In this document: positions 26,035-34,326 of the stretch, one piece after another | Layout of the letters: every line of letters starts with the position of its first letter | Position numbering within the stretch: the first letter of the stretch is position 1 | Assembly (NCBI RefSeq): GCF_014268505.2 | Contig: NZ_JABWQP020000010.1 | Location: 62,001 to 126,000 of the forward strand | DNA length: 64,000 nt | Reading direction: 5' to 3' | Source: Pseudomonas khorasanensis | GTDB taxonomy: Bacteria > Pseudomonadota > Gammaproteobacteria > Pseudomonadales > Pseudomonadaceae | The notes under the pieces: generated by a model | The model's input: only the letters and a program-made list of their open reading frames with translations | The model's database searches: none | What the model was told of the DNA's origin: nothing | Made by a program: the position numbers and the translations under genes

Positions 26035-26442
26035 CTATTCGTCGTGGCTAGCGCCACGAAACTTGAACAGATCCCGACGCTGCTTCTTGCTCGGCTTGCC
26101 ATCGGTGCTCACGCCCAACGCTCCGGCCTTGCGCATCGCCGCAGCCGCTTCGCGCTTGGCGATACTGGCCTCGGTCTCGCTGTACAGCGTCTGCGCCTCG
26201 GGCGCGCCCCTGCGCACGATCGACAAGGCTTCGACTCTGATCGTTCTCACTTCAAAGCCTGTGCGAATCTCAAACTCATCGCCAATTCGCGGTTCTTTGC
26301 CGGGTTTGCAACGCTCACCGCGACAGTGAACCTTGCCACTCTCGATCGCGGCCTTGGCCAACGCACGTGTTTTATAAAAACGCGCGGCCCACAACCATTT
26401 ATCGAGACGAACCTTGTCGTCCTCTTCCTGTTTTTGCGCCAT
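26035..26442 (-). CDS. hslR: Heat-shock protein Hsp15, S4-domain ribosome rescue factor
   Basis: A 135-residue protein that binds stalled 50S subunits carrying nascent chains. The S4 RNA-binding domain fills the first half (VRLDKWLWAARFYKTRALAK and GKVHCRGERCKPGKEPRIGD), and a basic C-terminal tail follows (KPSKKQRRDLFKFRG). The ATG at 26440-26442 gives the family start MAQKQEEDDKVRLDKWLW; longer upstream frames run into the rimA promoter region. It is divergent from rimA across 116 bp. Confidence 0.93.
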   Translation of the reverse strand: MAQKQEEDDKVRLDKWLWAARFYKTRALAKAAIESGKVHCRGERCKPGKEPRIGDEFEIRTGFEVRTIRVEALSIVRRGAPEAQTLYSETEASIAKREAAAAMRKAGALGVSTDGKPSKKQRRDLFKFRGASHDE

Positions 26443-26558
26443 ATGAATTCCTCGTTCAGCCAGTAGTCGGAACTGTACTACCGTTTCTGTCGGGCGCAAG
26501 AACTCGGCCCTCCAGATAGACTGTGATCTTCGCCGGCTGACCGGCATGGAGTGATCGT

Positions 26559-27338
26559 GTGACAAAATTTCCGTCTTCATTGACCTCTCCCAAGGTCGGT
26601 TGCCAGGGCTGCCAGCAAAGCGAGCCGCTGGACTTCGACTTTGCCTTCGCCTACCAACCGATTGTCGACCTGCGCGACCAGTCTGTATTTGCTCATGAAG
26701 CGCTGGTTCGAGGGATGGGAGGCGAAGGTGCATTGTCCGTGTTAAATCAGGTTACAGAAGACAATCGCTACCGTTTCGACCAGCTCTGCCGGACCCGCGC
26801 CATCGAAGGCGCGGCCAGTCTGAATATGCAGACACACTTGTCGATCAACTTTTTGCCCAATGCCGTCTACCGTCCAGAGTTATGCATTCGTAGCACTCTG
26901 GAGGCAGCACAGAAATACAACTTCCCGGTTGAGCGACTGATTTTCGAAACCCTGGAAAGCGAGCACGTAGATAATTATCGCCATTTGACCAATATTCTGC
27001 GTGAATACCGCGAATTCGGCTTCAAGACCGCCATCGATGACTTCGGTGCCGGTTATTCGGGGCTCAATCTGCTGGCTGATTTCCAACCGGATCTGATCAA
27101 ACTCGACATGGCGCTGATCCGCGATGTCGATCAAGACCGTGTCCGTCAGGTGATCGTCCGGGGGATTGTCACAATCTGTGCGGAGTTGAACGTTACAGTC
27201 ATTGCCGAAGGCATCGAAAGCGCCGGAGAGCGGGATTTCCTGGCGGACTGTGGAATCTTTCTGATGCAGGGTTACTGGTTCGCCAAACCTGCATTCAAAG
27301 CGTTGGCACCCGTGCCAATCGAGGCATGGGCGCGTTAA
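26559..27338 (+). CDS. rimA: EAL-domain cyclic-di-GMP phosphodiesterase RimA
   Basis: A 259-residue stand-alone EAL protein. Catalytic elements look complete: HEALVRG near 46-52, SINFLPNA, the second Glu in IFETLESEH, DDFGAGYSGLNLL, the Lys in LIKLDMALI, AEGIES and LMQGYWFAKP. An N-terminal CQGCQ pair of cysteines could bind a metal. In P. fluorescens RimA is a c-di-GMP phosphodiesterase that works with RimB and RimK to tune glutamylation of ribosomal protein S6; this gene sits directly before rimB and rimK. The start codon is GTG at 26559. Confidence 0.9.
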   Translation: MTKFPSSLTSPKVGCQGCQQSEPLDFDFAFAYQPIVDLRDQSVFAHEALVRGMGGEGALSVLNQVTEDNRYRFDQLCRTRAIEGAASLNMQTHLSINFLPNAVYRPELCIRSTLEAAQKYNFPVERLIFETLESEHVDNYRHLTNILREYREFGFKTAIDDFGAGYSGLNLLADFQPDLIKLDMALIRDVDQDRVRQVIVRGIVTICAELNVTVIAEGIESAGERDFLADCGIFLMQGYWFAKPAFKALAPVPIEAWAR

Positions 27339-27354
27339 CCGTTGGTTTTTTTCA

Positions 27355-27834
27355 TTGAAGACATTTGATCATCTGACCGTTGTCGGTCTACGCGAGTGGG
27401 TGGCGCTTCCGGGTCTGGGAGTCGCGGGCCTGCGCGCAAAAATCGACACCGGCGCCAGCACTTCCAGCCTGCACGCCACGGATATCGAACCGTTCGAACG
27501 CGACGGCGAGAAGTGGGTACGCTTCACCGCACATCTGGGCACGGTGGTGCAGTTGCGTCACCGCCGTTGCGAGGCGCCGCTGGTGACTCGCAAGACTATC
27601 AAGAGCTCAAACGGCCACGCTCAGGAGCGCTATGTGATCAGCACCACCCTGGCGCTTGGCGATCGGGTCTGGCCGGTGGAATTCACTCTCGCCTGCCGCA
27701 AGTCCATGCGCTATCGCCTGTTGCTCGGTTCCAAAGCCTTGATCGACGGCCAACTGGTGGTCAATCCCGGCATCAAATATGTACAAGACAAGCCGGTGTT
27801 CCCGGTATCTACCTCCTCCACAGGTGTTGCATGA
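27355..27834 (+). CDS. rimB: Retropepsin-like protease RimB
   Basis: A 159-residue protein of the retropepsin-like family once called ATP-dependent zinc protease. The aspartyl protease motif is KIDTGASTSSLHA with D31, and the conserved RYLLLGSKALI-like segment near 125 follows. In P. fluorescens RimB influences RimK-mediated S6 modification. The start appears to be TTG at 27355, a rare codon, 16 bp after the rimA stop. The stop overlaps the rimK ATG (ATGA), giving translational coupling. Confidence 0.88.
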   Translation: MKTFDHLTVVGLREWVALPGLGVAGLRAKIDTGASTSSLHATDIEPFERDGEKWVRFTAHLGTVVQLRHRRCEAPLVTRKTIKSSNGHAQERYVISTTLALGDRVWPVEFTLACRKSMRYRLLLGSKALIDGQLVVNPGIKYVQDKPVFPVSTSSTGVA

Positions 27835-28736
27835 AGATCGCTGTGCTGTCGCGTAATCCGCGTCTGTATTCCACCCGCCGTCTGGTCGAAGCCGGAACCG
27901 AGCGCGGGCATGAAATGGTGGTGATCGATACCTTGCGCGCCTACATGAACATTGCCAGCCACAAGCCGCAGATCCATTACCGCGGCAAACCGCTGGAAGG
28001 TTTCGACGCGGTGATCCCGCGAATCGGCGCGTCGGTGACGTTCTACGGCTGCGCGGTGTTGCGTCAGTTTGAAATGATGGGGGTTTTTCCGCTCAACGAG
28101 TCGGTGGCCATCGCCCGTTCGCGGGATAAATTACGTTCGCTGCAATTGCTCTCGCGTCGCGGGATTGGCTTGCCGGTCACCGGGTTTGCGCACTCGCCGG
28201 ACGACATTCCCGACCTGATCGCCATGGTCAACGGCGCACCGCTGGTGATCAAGGTGCTGGAAGGCACTCAAGGCATCGGCGTCGTGCTGTGCGAAACCGC
28301 GACAGCGGCTGAGTCGGTGATCGAAGCGTTCATGGGCCTGAAGCAGAACATCATGGTTCAGGAGTACATCAAGGAAGCCGGCGGCGCGGACATCCGCTGC
28401 TTCGTGGTCGGCGATAAGGTGATCGCAGCGATGAAGCGCCAGGCCAGGCCGGGGGAATTCCGCTCCAACCTGCACCGAGGCGGCAGCGCCAGCCTGATCA
28501 AAATCACTCCGGAAGAACGCATGACCGCATTACGCGCCGCGAAAGTCATGGGGCTGGCAGTCGCGGGCGTGGACATCCTGCGCTCTAACCACGGGCCGCT
28601 GGTGATGGAAGTGAATTCGTCGCCGGGGCTGGAAGGGATCGAGACCACCACGGGCAAGAACGTGGCGGGGATCATCATCGAGCATCTTGAGAAGAATGGC
28701 GGGCCGAACATGACCCGTACCAAAGGCAAAGGCTAA
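27831..28736 (+). CDS. rimK: Ribosomal protein S6 glutamate ligase
   Basis: A 301-residue ATP-grasp ligase that adds glutamates to the C terminus of ribosomal protein S6. It begins MKIAVLSRNPRLYSTRRLVE. The ATP-grasp elements are VIKVLEGTQGIGVVL near 140, VQEYIKEAGGADIRCFVVGD near 180, and MEVNSSPGLEGIE near 258. The ATG overlaps the rimB stop, so rimABK is one operon. A long palindrome closes the operon 6 bp after the stop. Confidence 0.96.
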   Translation: MKIAVLSRNPRLYSTRRLVEAGTERGHEMVVIDTLRAYMNIASHKPQIHYRGKPLEGFDAVIPRIGASVTFYGCAVLRQFEMMGVFPLNESVAIARSRDKLRSLQLLSRRGIGLPVTGFAHSPDDIPDLIAMVNGAPLVIKVLEGTQGIGVVLCETATAAESVIEAFMGLKQNIMVQEYIKEAGGADIRCFVVGDKVIAAMKRQARPGEFRSNLHRGGSASLIKITPEERMTALRAAKVMGLAVAGVDILRSNHGPLVMEVNSSPGLEGIETTTGKNVAGIIIEHLEKNGGPNMTRTKGKG

Positions 28737-28742
28737 AAAAGT

Positions 28743-28819
28743 AAAAGATCGCAGCCTTCGGCAGCGCCTACATGGGAATGCGTTTCCTGTAGGCGCTGCC
28801 GAAGGCTGCGATCTTTTTT
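28743..28819. repeat. Long perfect palindrome, GATCGCAG family, two-way terminator
   Basis: Arms of about 30 bp (AAAAGATCGCAGCCTTCGGC continuing to GCGCCTACA, and the exact complement) surround a 15-nt centre between the convergent rimK and envZ genes. The A tract at one end and T tract at the other make it an efficient terminator for both strands. Confidence 0.9.
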
Positions 28820-28824
28820 AACCG

Positions 28825-30138
28825 TTAAACGGCATCCCGCGGCAGCATCAACCCAAGCGGCAATTTGACCCGTGCCTCAAGCCCGCCACCCGATCGATTG
28901 CGCAACTCGACATTGCCGCCATGCATCGCCGCAATCCTTTTCACAATTGCCAGCCCCAGTCCGGTGCCCTTCCCACCCCGAGCCCTGTCACCCCGGGTAA
29001 ACGGGTTGAAAATCGCTTCCAGCTCGGACGGATCGATCCCTGCACCACGATCCATCACACTCAGCACCACGTAAGGCGCACTCGTATCCCCTGAGACATA
29101 GGCCGCGACTTCAACGCCCGTGCCGGCATGGTTCAACGCGTTGCCGATCAGGTTGTTCAGCAGGCGTTTCATCGACACCCGACGCAGCGGGAACGGCTGG
29201 ATCGGCTCCAGGCGCAAGCGCACTTTCTCTTCGTTCTGGTTGTACGGTGCGGCCACTTCACGAACCAGGTCGCTGAGGTCGACTTCTTCCACGGACTCGT
29301 CGCGACCGTCGCGAATGAACGCGAGGAACTGGTCGAGAATCGCGTCCATGTCTTCAATGTCACGAACCATGTCGTCGGTGAGGTCGGTGTGATCGCCCAT
29401 CAGCTCCAGCGACAGGCGCAAGCGCGTCAACGGCGTGCGCAAGTCGTGGGACACGCCCGCCAGCATCAGCTCCCGCTCGCGCCCGGCCTGTTCGACGTCC
29501 TCAGCCATCTGGTTGAACGCGCGGTAAACCTCGGTCATTTCGCTTGGCGTGTCGCTGATCGGCAGGCGCACGCTGCGGCCCTGACCGAGTTGCCGCGCCG
29601 CATAGACCAGACGCTTCAGCGGCTGGTTGAGCTGGCTGACGAATATCCATGCCGACGCCGTCGACAGCAGCCCGATTGCGAGGAACCAGCCCAGCACGTT
29701 CCAGATTTTCTGGCCGCGCAAAGGGTGGGGATACAGCGGCACTTTCAGCCAGCCATCGCCCAGACTTGGCGCCCTCACCCACAGTGCGGGTGGCGAGTGC
29801 ATGCGCAAACGCACCTCGGTGTCGGCACCCAGTTCCGCCTGCATCTGGCGCTGGTAGATCTCGCTGTATGGCCAGTGCTGTTCGCCTTCCGGCACGCCGG
29901 CGCCGACCACGCGAATCAGGGACGCGGCATCGGCGATCTTCGTGCGGTTTTCTTCGTCGGCAGCCCAATAGGCGCGCAGCGTCAGGGCGACGCCGTGGCT
30001 GTATTGGCGATCCACCAGCACGTCCTCGTTCATCAACAGATAAACCAGGGTCAGCGCTTTGGAAAACAGCACGACGATGAGCACCAGCCAGAGGGTGCGG
30101 GAGAAAAAGCTTTGGGGGAACCAGACGGGGGTTTTCAT
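28825..30138 (-). CDS. envZ: EnvZ-type sensor histidine kinase (AmgS-like)
   Basis: A 437-residue inner-membrane sensor. Two transmembrane segments (about 14-34 and 152-172) bracket a periplasmic domain; a HAMP linker, the dimerisation domain with GVSHDLRTPLTRLRLSLE near residue 230 and the ATPase domain (LLNNLIGNALNHAG, KGTGLGLAIVKRIA) follow. It pairs with ompR 114 bp upstream on the same strand. In P. aeruginosa the matching pair AmgRS controls the response to envelope stress and aminoglycosides. A degenerate REP lies between the two genes. Confidence 0.92.
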   Translation of the reverse strand: MKTPVWFPQSFFSRTLWLVLIVVLFSKALTLVYLLMNEDVLVDRQYSHGVALTLRAYWAADEENRTKIADAASLIRVVGAGVPEGEQHWPYSEIYQRQMQAELGADTEVRLRMHSPPALWVRAPSLGDGWLKVPLYPHPLRGQKIWNVLGWFLAIGLLSTASAWIFVSQLNQPLKRLVYAARQLGQGRSVRLPISDTPSEMTEVYRAFNQMAEDVEQAGRERELMLAGVSHDLRTPLTRLRLSLELMGDHTDLTDDMVRDIEDMDAILDQFLAFIRDGRDESVEEVDLSDLVREVAAPYNQNEEKVRLRLEPIQPFPLRRVSMKRLLNNLIGNALNHAGTGVEVAAYVSGDTSAPYVVLSVMDRGAGIDPSELEAIFNPFTRGDRARGGKGTGLGLAIVKRIAAMHGGNVELRNRSGGGLEARVKLPLGLMLPRDAV

Positions 30139-30156
30139 CTTTAACCGCTACACACT

Positions 30157-30244
30157 TGCAGGAGCGAGCAATGCTCGCATATTGCGGATTGCGAGTCTGT
30201 GGCAATGGCCGATCGACCAACGCCTTGCAGACCCGCTCCTACAA
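30157..30244. repeat. Degenerate REP-like repeat between ompR and envZ
   Basis: TGCAGGAGCGAGCAATGCTC near the envZ start and GCAGACCCGCTCCTACA near the ompR stop form partly complementary arms. An element inside the operon could set different mRNA levels for the regulator and the sensor. Confidence 0.55.
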
Positions 30245-30252
30245 ATCACCGA

Positions 30253-30993
30253 TCACTTGGTGGCGGTGCCATCCGGAACGAACACGTAACCCACGCCCCA
30301 GACGGTCTGGATGTAGCGCGGTTTCGACGGATCGGGTTCGATCATCCGGCGCAGTCGGGAGATCTGCACGTCGATGGAACGCTCCAACGCATCCCACTCG
30401 CGGCCTCGGGCCAGGTTCATCAGTTTGTCGCGAGTCAGTGGCTGACGCGCGTTCATCACCAGCGCCTTGAGTACAGCGAACTCACCGGTAGTGAGCATGT
30501 GCACTTCATCACCGCGTTTCAGTTCACGGGTGGCCAGCGACAACACGTAATCACCGAAGGTGACGTTTTCGTCCTCACTGCCCGGCGCGCCCGGTACCGG
30601 TGCAGCCTGACGGCGCAATACGGCTTTGACCCGCGCCATCAGCTCGTCCGGGTTGAATGGCTTGGCCAGGTAATCGTCGGCGCCCAGTTCGAGGCCCTTG
30701 ATACGGCTCAGCTCATCGCCCTTGGCGGTGAGCATGATGATTGGAATCTGGTTGTTCGCGCCACGCAGGCGGCGGCAAGCGGTCAGGCCGTCTTCGCCCG
30801 GCAGCATCAGGTCGAGAACGACCAGGTTGAACACTTCACGCGCCAGCAGACGATCCATCTGCTCGGTGTTTGGAACGGTACGGGCACGATAGCCCTTGCT
30901 GACGAAGAAACGCTCCAGCAGGCTGCTCAGCCCCGGGTCGTCATCAACGATAAGAATTTTTTCGCCTTCAGCCGTTTGTGCAGTGCTGCTCAT
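30253..30993 (-). CDS. ompR: OmpR-family response regulator (AmgR-like)
   Basis: A 246-residue regulator. The receiver domain has the acidic pocket LIVDDDPG at 14-21, phosphoacceptor D61 in VVLDLMLPGEDG and the conserved KPFNPDEL. The winged-helix output domain ends with RSIDVQISRLRRMIEPDPSK and TVWGVGYVFVPDG, typical of OmpR. It is the partner of the downstream envZ-like kinase. It is divergent from tex across a 357-bp gap. Confidence 0.94.
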   Translation of the reverse strand: MSSTAQTAEGEKILIVDDDPGLSSLLERFFVSKGYRARTVPNTEQMDRLLAREVFNLVVLDLMLPGEDGLTACRRLRGANNQIPIIMLTAKGDELSRIKGLELGADDYLAKPFNPDELMARVKAVLRRQAAPVPGAPGSEDENVTFGDYVLSLATRELKRGDEVHMLTTGEFAVLKALVMNARQPLTRDKLMNLARGREWDALERSIDVQISRLRRMIEPDPSKPRYIQTVWGVGYVFVPDGTATK

Positions 30994-31350
30994 TGGATGC
31001 TCCTTTTAGCTCGGCGCGCATTATGGCGTAGCTGCCGTTATACGCACCGTGTGCATTGTTAGCAGATTTTTCCTTCACTGCCATAAAACCGGGGTTTATG
31101 CCTACAAGCCGCAACGCCCCCGAATGACAGAACGCTGGTTATAATGCGCGGCGTTTTGCGCCAGGCAACGTCTGAATCGTTACCGTAAGTACCCGGTATT
31201 TTCCCGGCCCTGTGCAGTAACCGTTCGATTTCACGGGTCAATGGGCTGCCTCTTGATCCAGGCAGCGGCAATTTTCTAGCCGCTCAATCAGCCTCCAGGC
31301 CTTTATCCGCTTGCCTGAGAGCCTGCTTTCACATTACGTCAGGTGGTTTT
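30994..31350. other. Divergent promoter region between ompR and tex
   Basis: No gene is recognisable in these 357 bp. A TATAAT hexamer at 31140-31145 fits a -10 box for tex on the plus strand, but no convincing -35 box lies 17 bp upstream. AGGTGG before the ATG at 31351 is the tex ribosome-binding site. Confidence 0.45.
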
Positions 31351-33675
31351 ATGGACAGCATCAACAGCCGCATCGCCGAGGAACTCGGCGTACGCCCACA
31401 ACAGGTCGAAGCGGCCGTCGCGCTACTCGATGAAGGTTCGACCGTTCCCTTCATCGCCCGTTACCGGAAAGAAGTCACCGGCAGCCTCGATGACACCCAG
31501 TTGCGTCATCTGGAAGAACGCCTGCGCTACCTGCGAGAACTCGACGAACGGCGCATCAGCATCCTCGCCAGCATCGAAGAGCAGGGCAAACTCACCCCAG
31601 CCCTTGAGCGCGACATCAAACTCGCCGACACCAAGACTCGCCTCGAAGACTTGTACCTGCCGTACAAGCAGAAGCGCCGCACCAAGGGCCAGATCGCCCT
31701 GGAAGCGGGCCTCGGGGAGCTAGCCGACGGTTTGTTCAACGACCCGAACCTGTCGCCGGAAGCCGAAGCCGCACGCTTCGTCGACGCCGAGAAAGGCGTG
31801 GCTGATGTGAAGGCTGCGCTGGAAGGCGCCAAGTACATCCTCATGGAGCGCTTCGCCGAAGACGCCAGCCTGCTGGAAAAACTGCGCAGCTACCTGAAAC
31901 AGGAAGCGATCCTCAGTGCCCGCGTCATTGTCGGCAAAGAGGAAGAGGGCGCCAAGTTCCGCGACTATTTCGAACACGACGAGCCGCTCAAAAGCATGCC
32001 GTCGCACCGCGCGCTGGCGATTTTCCGTGGCCGCAACGAGGGCATTCTCAGTTCCGCGCTGAAAGTCGGCGACGAACTGCCCGGCACCATGCACCCGTGC
32101 GAGGGCATGATCGGTCAGCAATTCGGCATCCAGAACCAGAATCGCCCTGCCGACAAATGGCTCGGCGAAGTGGTGCGCTGGACGTGGAAGGTCAAGCTGT
32201 ACACGCATCTGGAAACCGACCTGCTCGGTGAGCTGCGCGACGGCGCGGAAACAGAAGCGATCAACGTCTTCGCGCATAACCTGCACGACCTGCTGCTGGC
32301 TGCCCCGGCCGGCCCGCGCGCGACTCTGGGCCTCGACCCGGGCCTGCGCACCGGCTGCAAGGTGGCCGTGGTCGATTCGACCGGCAAGCTGCTTGATCAC
32401 GCCACGGTGTATCCGCACGTACCGCACAACAAATGGGATCAGACCATCGCCGTTCTGGCTGCCTTGTGCGCCAAGCATTCAGTGGACCTGATCGCCATCG
32501 GCAACGGCACCGCCAGCCGCGAGACCGACAAGCTGGCCATCGAGCTGATCAAAAAATACCCGGCCATGAAAATGACCAAGGTCATGGTCTCCGAGGCCGG
32601 CGCATCGGTGTATTCGGCATCGGAACTGGCCGCGAAAGAATTCCCGGATCTGGACGTGTCGATCCGTGGCGCAGTTTCCATCGCTCGCCGCCTGCAGGAC
32701 CCGCTCGCCGAACTGGTGAAAATCGATCCGAAATCCATTGGTGTCGGCCAGTACCAGCACGACGTTTCGCAGCTGAAACTGGCGCGCGGCCTGGATGCCG
32801 TGGTCGAGGACTGCGTGAACGCAGTCGGCGTCGACGTGAATACCGCGTCGGTGGCCCTGCTGGCGCGTATCTCCGGCCTCAACGCGACTCTGGCGCAAAA
32901 CATCGTGGCCCACCGCGACGAGCACGGCGCGTTCAAGACCCGTGCGGCGCTGAAAAAAGTCGCGCGTCTGGGCGAAAAAACCTTCGAGCAGGCTGCCGGT
33001 TTCTTGCGCGTGATGAACGGCGACAATCCGCTGGATTCGTCGGCGGTTCACCCGGAAGCCTATCCGCTGGTGCAACGCATCGCCGCTGAAACCGACCGCG
33101 ACATCCGCTCGCTGATTGGCGATGCCGCATTCCTCAAGCGCCTGGATCCGAAGAAATTCACTGACGAAACGTTCGGTCTGCCGACCGTTACCGACATCCT
33201 GCAAGAGCTGGAAAAACCTGGCCGCGACCCGCGTCCCGAGTTCAAGACCGCCGAGTTCCAGGAAGGCGTCGAAGACCTCAAGGACCTGCAACTGGGGATG
33301 ATCCTCGAAGGCGTGGTGACCAACGTGACCGCGTTCGGTGCGTTCGTCGACATCGGCGTGCATCAGGATGGCCTGGTGCACATCTCGGCGCTGTCGGAGA
33401 AGTTCATCAAGGACCCACGTGAAGCGGTGAAGGCCGGTGACGTGGTGAAAGTGAAGGTCATGGAAGTCGACATTCCGCGTAAACGCGTGGGCCTGTCGAT
33501 GCGCATGGGCGACACCCCGGGCGAGAAGATTGATGGCGCCCGTGGCTCGCGTCCGGGCTCGGCGCAACGCCAGCCTTCGAACAATGCGCCACGCAAGGAA
33601 ACCGCTACCGCTGCGCCAGTGAATAACGCGATGGCGTCGCTGTTCGCCAATGCCAAGCAGTTGAAGAAACGCTGA
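31351..33675 (+). CDS. tex: Tex-family RNA-binding transcription accessory protein
   Basis: A 774-residue cytoplasmic protein with the Tex N-terminal helical region (LGVRPQQVEAAVALLDEGST), a YqgF-like RNase H fold (TLGLDPGLRTGCKVAVVDST near 325-345), helix-hairpin-helix elements (NTASVALLARISGLN near 505-520) and an S1 RNA-binding domain at about 647-720 (LEGVVTNVTAFGAFVDIGV). The C-terminal 50 residues are low-complexity and basic. Tex binds nucleic acid and affects transcription and translation. It is followed with no gap by a thioesterase gene. Confidence 0.96.
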   Translation: MDSINSRIAEELGVRPQQVEAAVALLDEGSTVPFIARYRKEVTGSLDDTQLRHLEERLRYLRELDERRISILASIEEQGKLTPALERDIKLADTKTRLEDLYLPYKQKRRTKGQIALEAGLGELADGLFNDPNLSPEAEAARFVDAEKGVADVKAALEGAKYILMERFAEDASLLEKLRSYLKQEAILSARVIVGKEEEGAKFRDYFEHDEPLKSMPSHRALAIFRGRNEGILSSALKVGDELPGTMHPCEGMIGQQFGIQNQNRPADKWLGEVVRWTWKVKLYTHLETDLLGELRDGAETEAINVFAHNLHDLLLAAPAGPRATLGLDPGLRTGCKVAVVDSTGKLLDHATVYPHVPHNKWDQTIAVLAALCAKHSVDLIAIGNGTASRETDKLAIELIKKYPAMKMTKVMVSEAGASVYSASELAAKEFPDLDVSIRGAVSIARRLQDPLAELVKIDPKSIGVGQYQHDVSQLKLARGLDAVVEDCVNAVGVDVNTASVALLARISGLNATLAQNIVAHRDEHGAFKTRAALKKVARLGEKTFEQAAGFLRVMNGDNPLDSSAVHPEAYPLVQRIAAETDRDIRSLIGDAAFLKRLDPKKFTDETFGLPTVTDILQELEKPGRDPRPEFKTAEFQEGVEDLKDLQLGMILEGVVTNVTAFGAFVDIGVHQDGLVHISALSEKFIKDPREAVKAGDVVKVKVMEVDIPRKRVGLSMRMGDTPGEKIDGARGSRPGSAQRQPSNNAPRKETATAAPVNNAMASLFANAKQLKKR

Positions 33676-34058
33676 TGGACTTGCCGTCCGGGCTCGTCGA
33701 GAGCGCGTTTTTCAAGCTGTTGGGCTGTCGCCTGCACAGCCTCGAAACCGGGGTGGCGCAAGTCGCCCTGGCGCTGGAACCCGAATTGCGCAACCGCGGC
33801 GGCAAGTTGCACGGTGGCGCGCTGTTCAGCCTGGTCGACATCGCCATGGGGCTGGCTTGTTCCAGCAGCCATGGTTTCGATCAGCAGAGCGCGACCATCG
33901 AGTGCAAGATCAACTACATTCGCGCCGTTTCCGAGGGCGAGGTGCTGTGCACGGCGCGGGTGATCCACCCGGGCCGGCGCACGCTGGTAGTCGAAGCGGA
34001 CGTGACCCAGGGCGACAAGCTGGTCGCGAAAGCGCAAGGCACGTTCGCTGTCCTGTAG
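33675..34058 (+). CDS. PaaI-family hotdog thioesterase
   Basis: A 127-residue hotdog protein. GGKLHGGALFSLVDIAMGLA near residues 36-55 and the later SEGEVLCTARVIHPGRRTLVVEADV segment match the PaaI/YdiI family of acyl-CoA thioesterases. The start ATG shares its first base with the last base of the tex stop codon, so it is translationally coupled to tex; the same pairing is usual in pseudomonads. The substrate is unknown. Confidence 0.88.
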   Translation: MDLPSGLVESAFFKLLGCRLHSLETGVAQVALALEPELRNRGGKLHGGALFSLVDIAMGLACSSSHGFDQQSATIECKINYIRAVSEGEVLCTARVIHPGRRTLVVEADVTQGDKLVAKAQGTFAVL

Positions 34059-34101
34059 ATGTTGTTCGGCATTTTGAGTTAATTTCGGCGCAACGAGTCC
34101 T

Positions 34102-34188
34102 GTGGGAGCGAGCCTGCTCGCGAACGTGGTGTGTCAGTCACGATGATGTTGGCTGCAAAACCCTCTTCGCGAGCAGGCTCGCTCCCAC
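34102..34188. repeat. REP pair, GTGGGAGCGAGCCTGC family
   Basis: GTGGGAGCGAGCCTGCTCGC and its exact inverted copy lie about 45 bp after the thioesterase stop, with a 40-bp spacer, before gshA. Confidence 0.92.
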
Positions 34189-34326
34189 AGGGATTGTGCA
34201 GTTCCTGACTGACCGGCACATGGCCTGCCGCTACAAACCAGGCGATAACGCCAGTTTCAACTTCACCCTTGTAGACCGTCTTGCCCACCCCCATATTGGG
34301 GCGACTGACGCGTGAAGGAATCCAAA

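Noticed and set aside
31117..31145. A full sigma-70 promoter for tex
   Set aside because: The TATAAT hexamer is good but no -35 hexamer is found at the proper spacing, so only a possible -10 box is reported.
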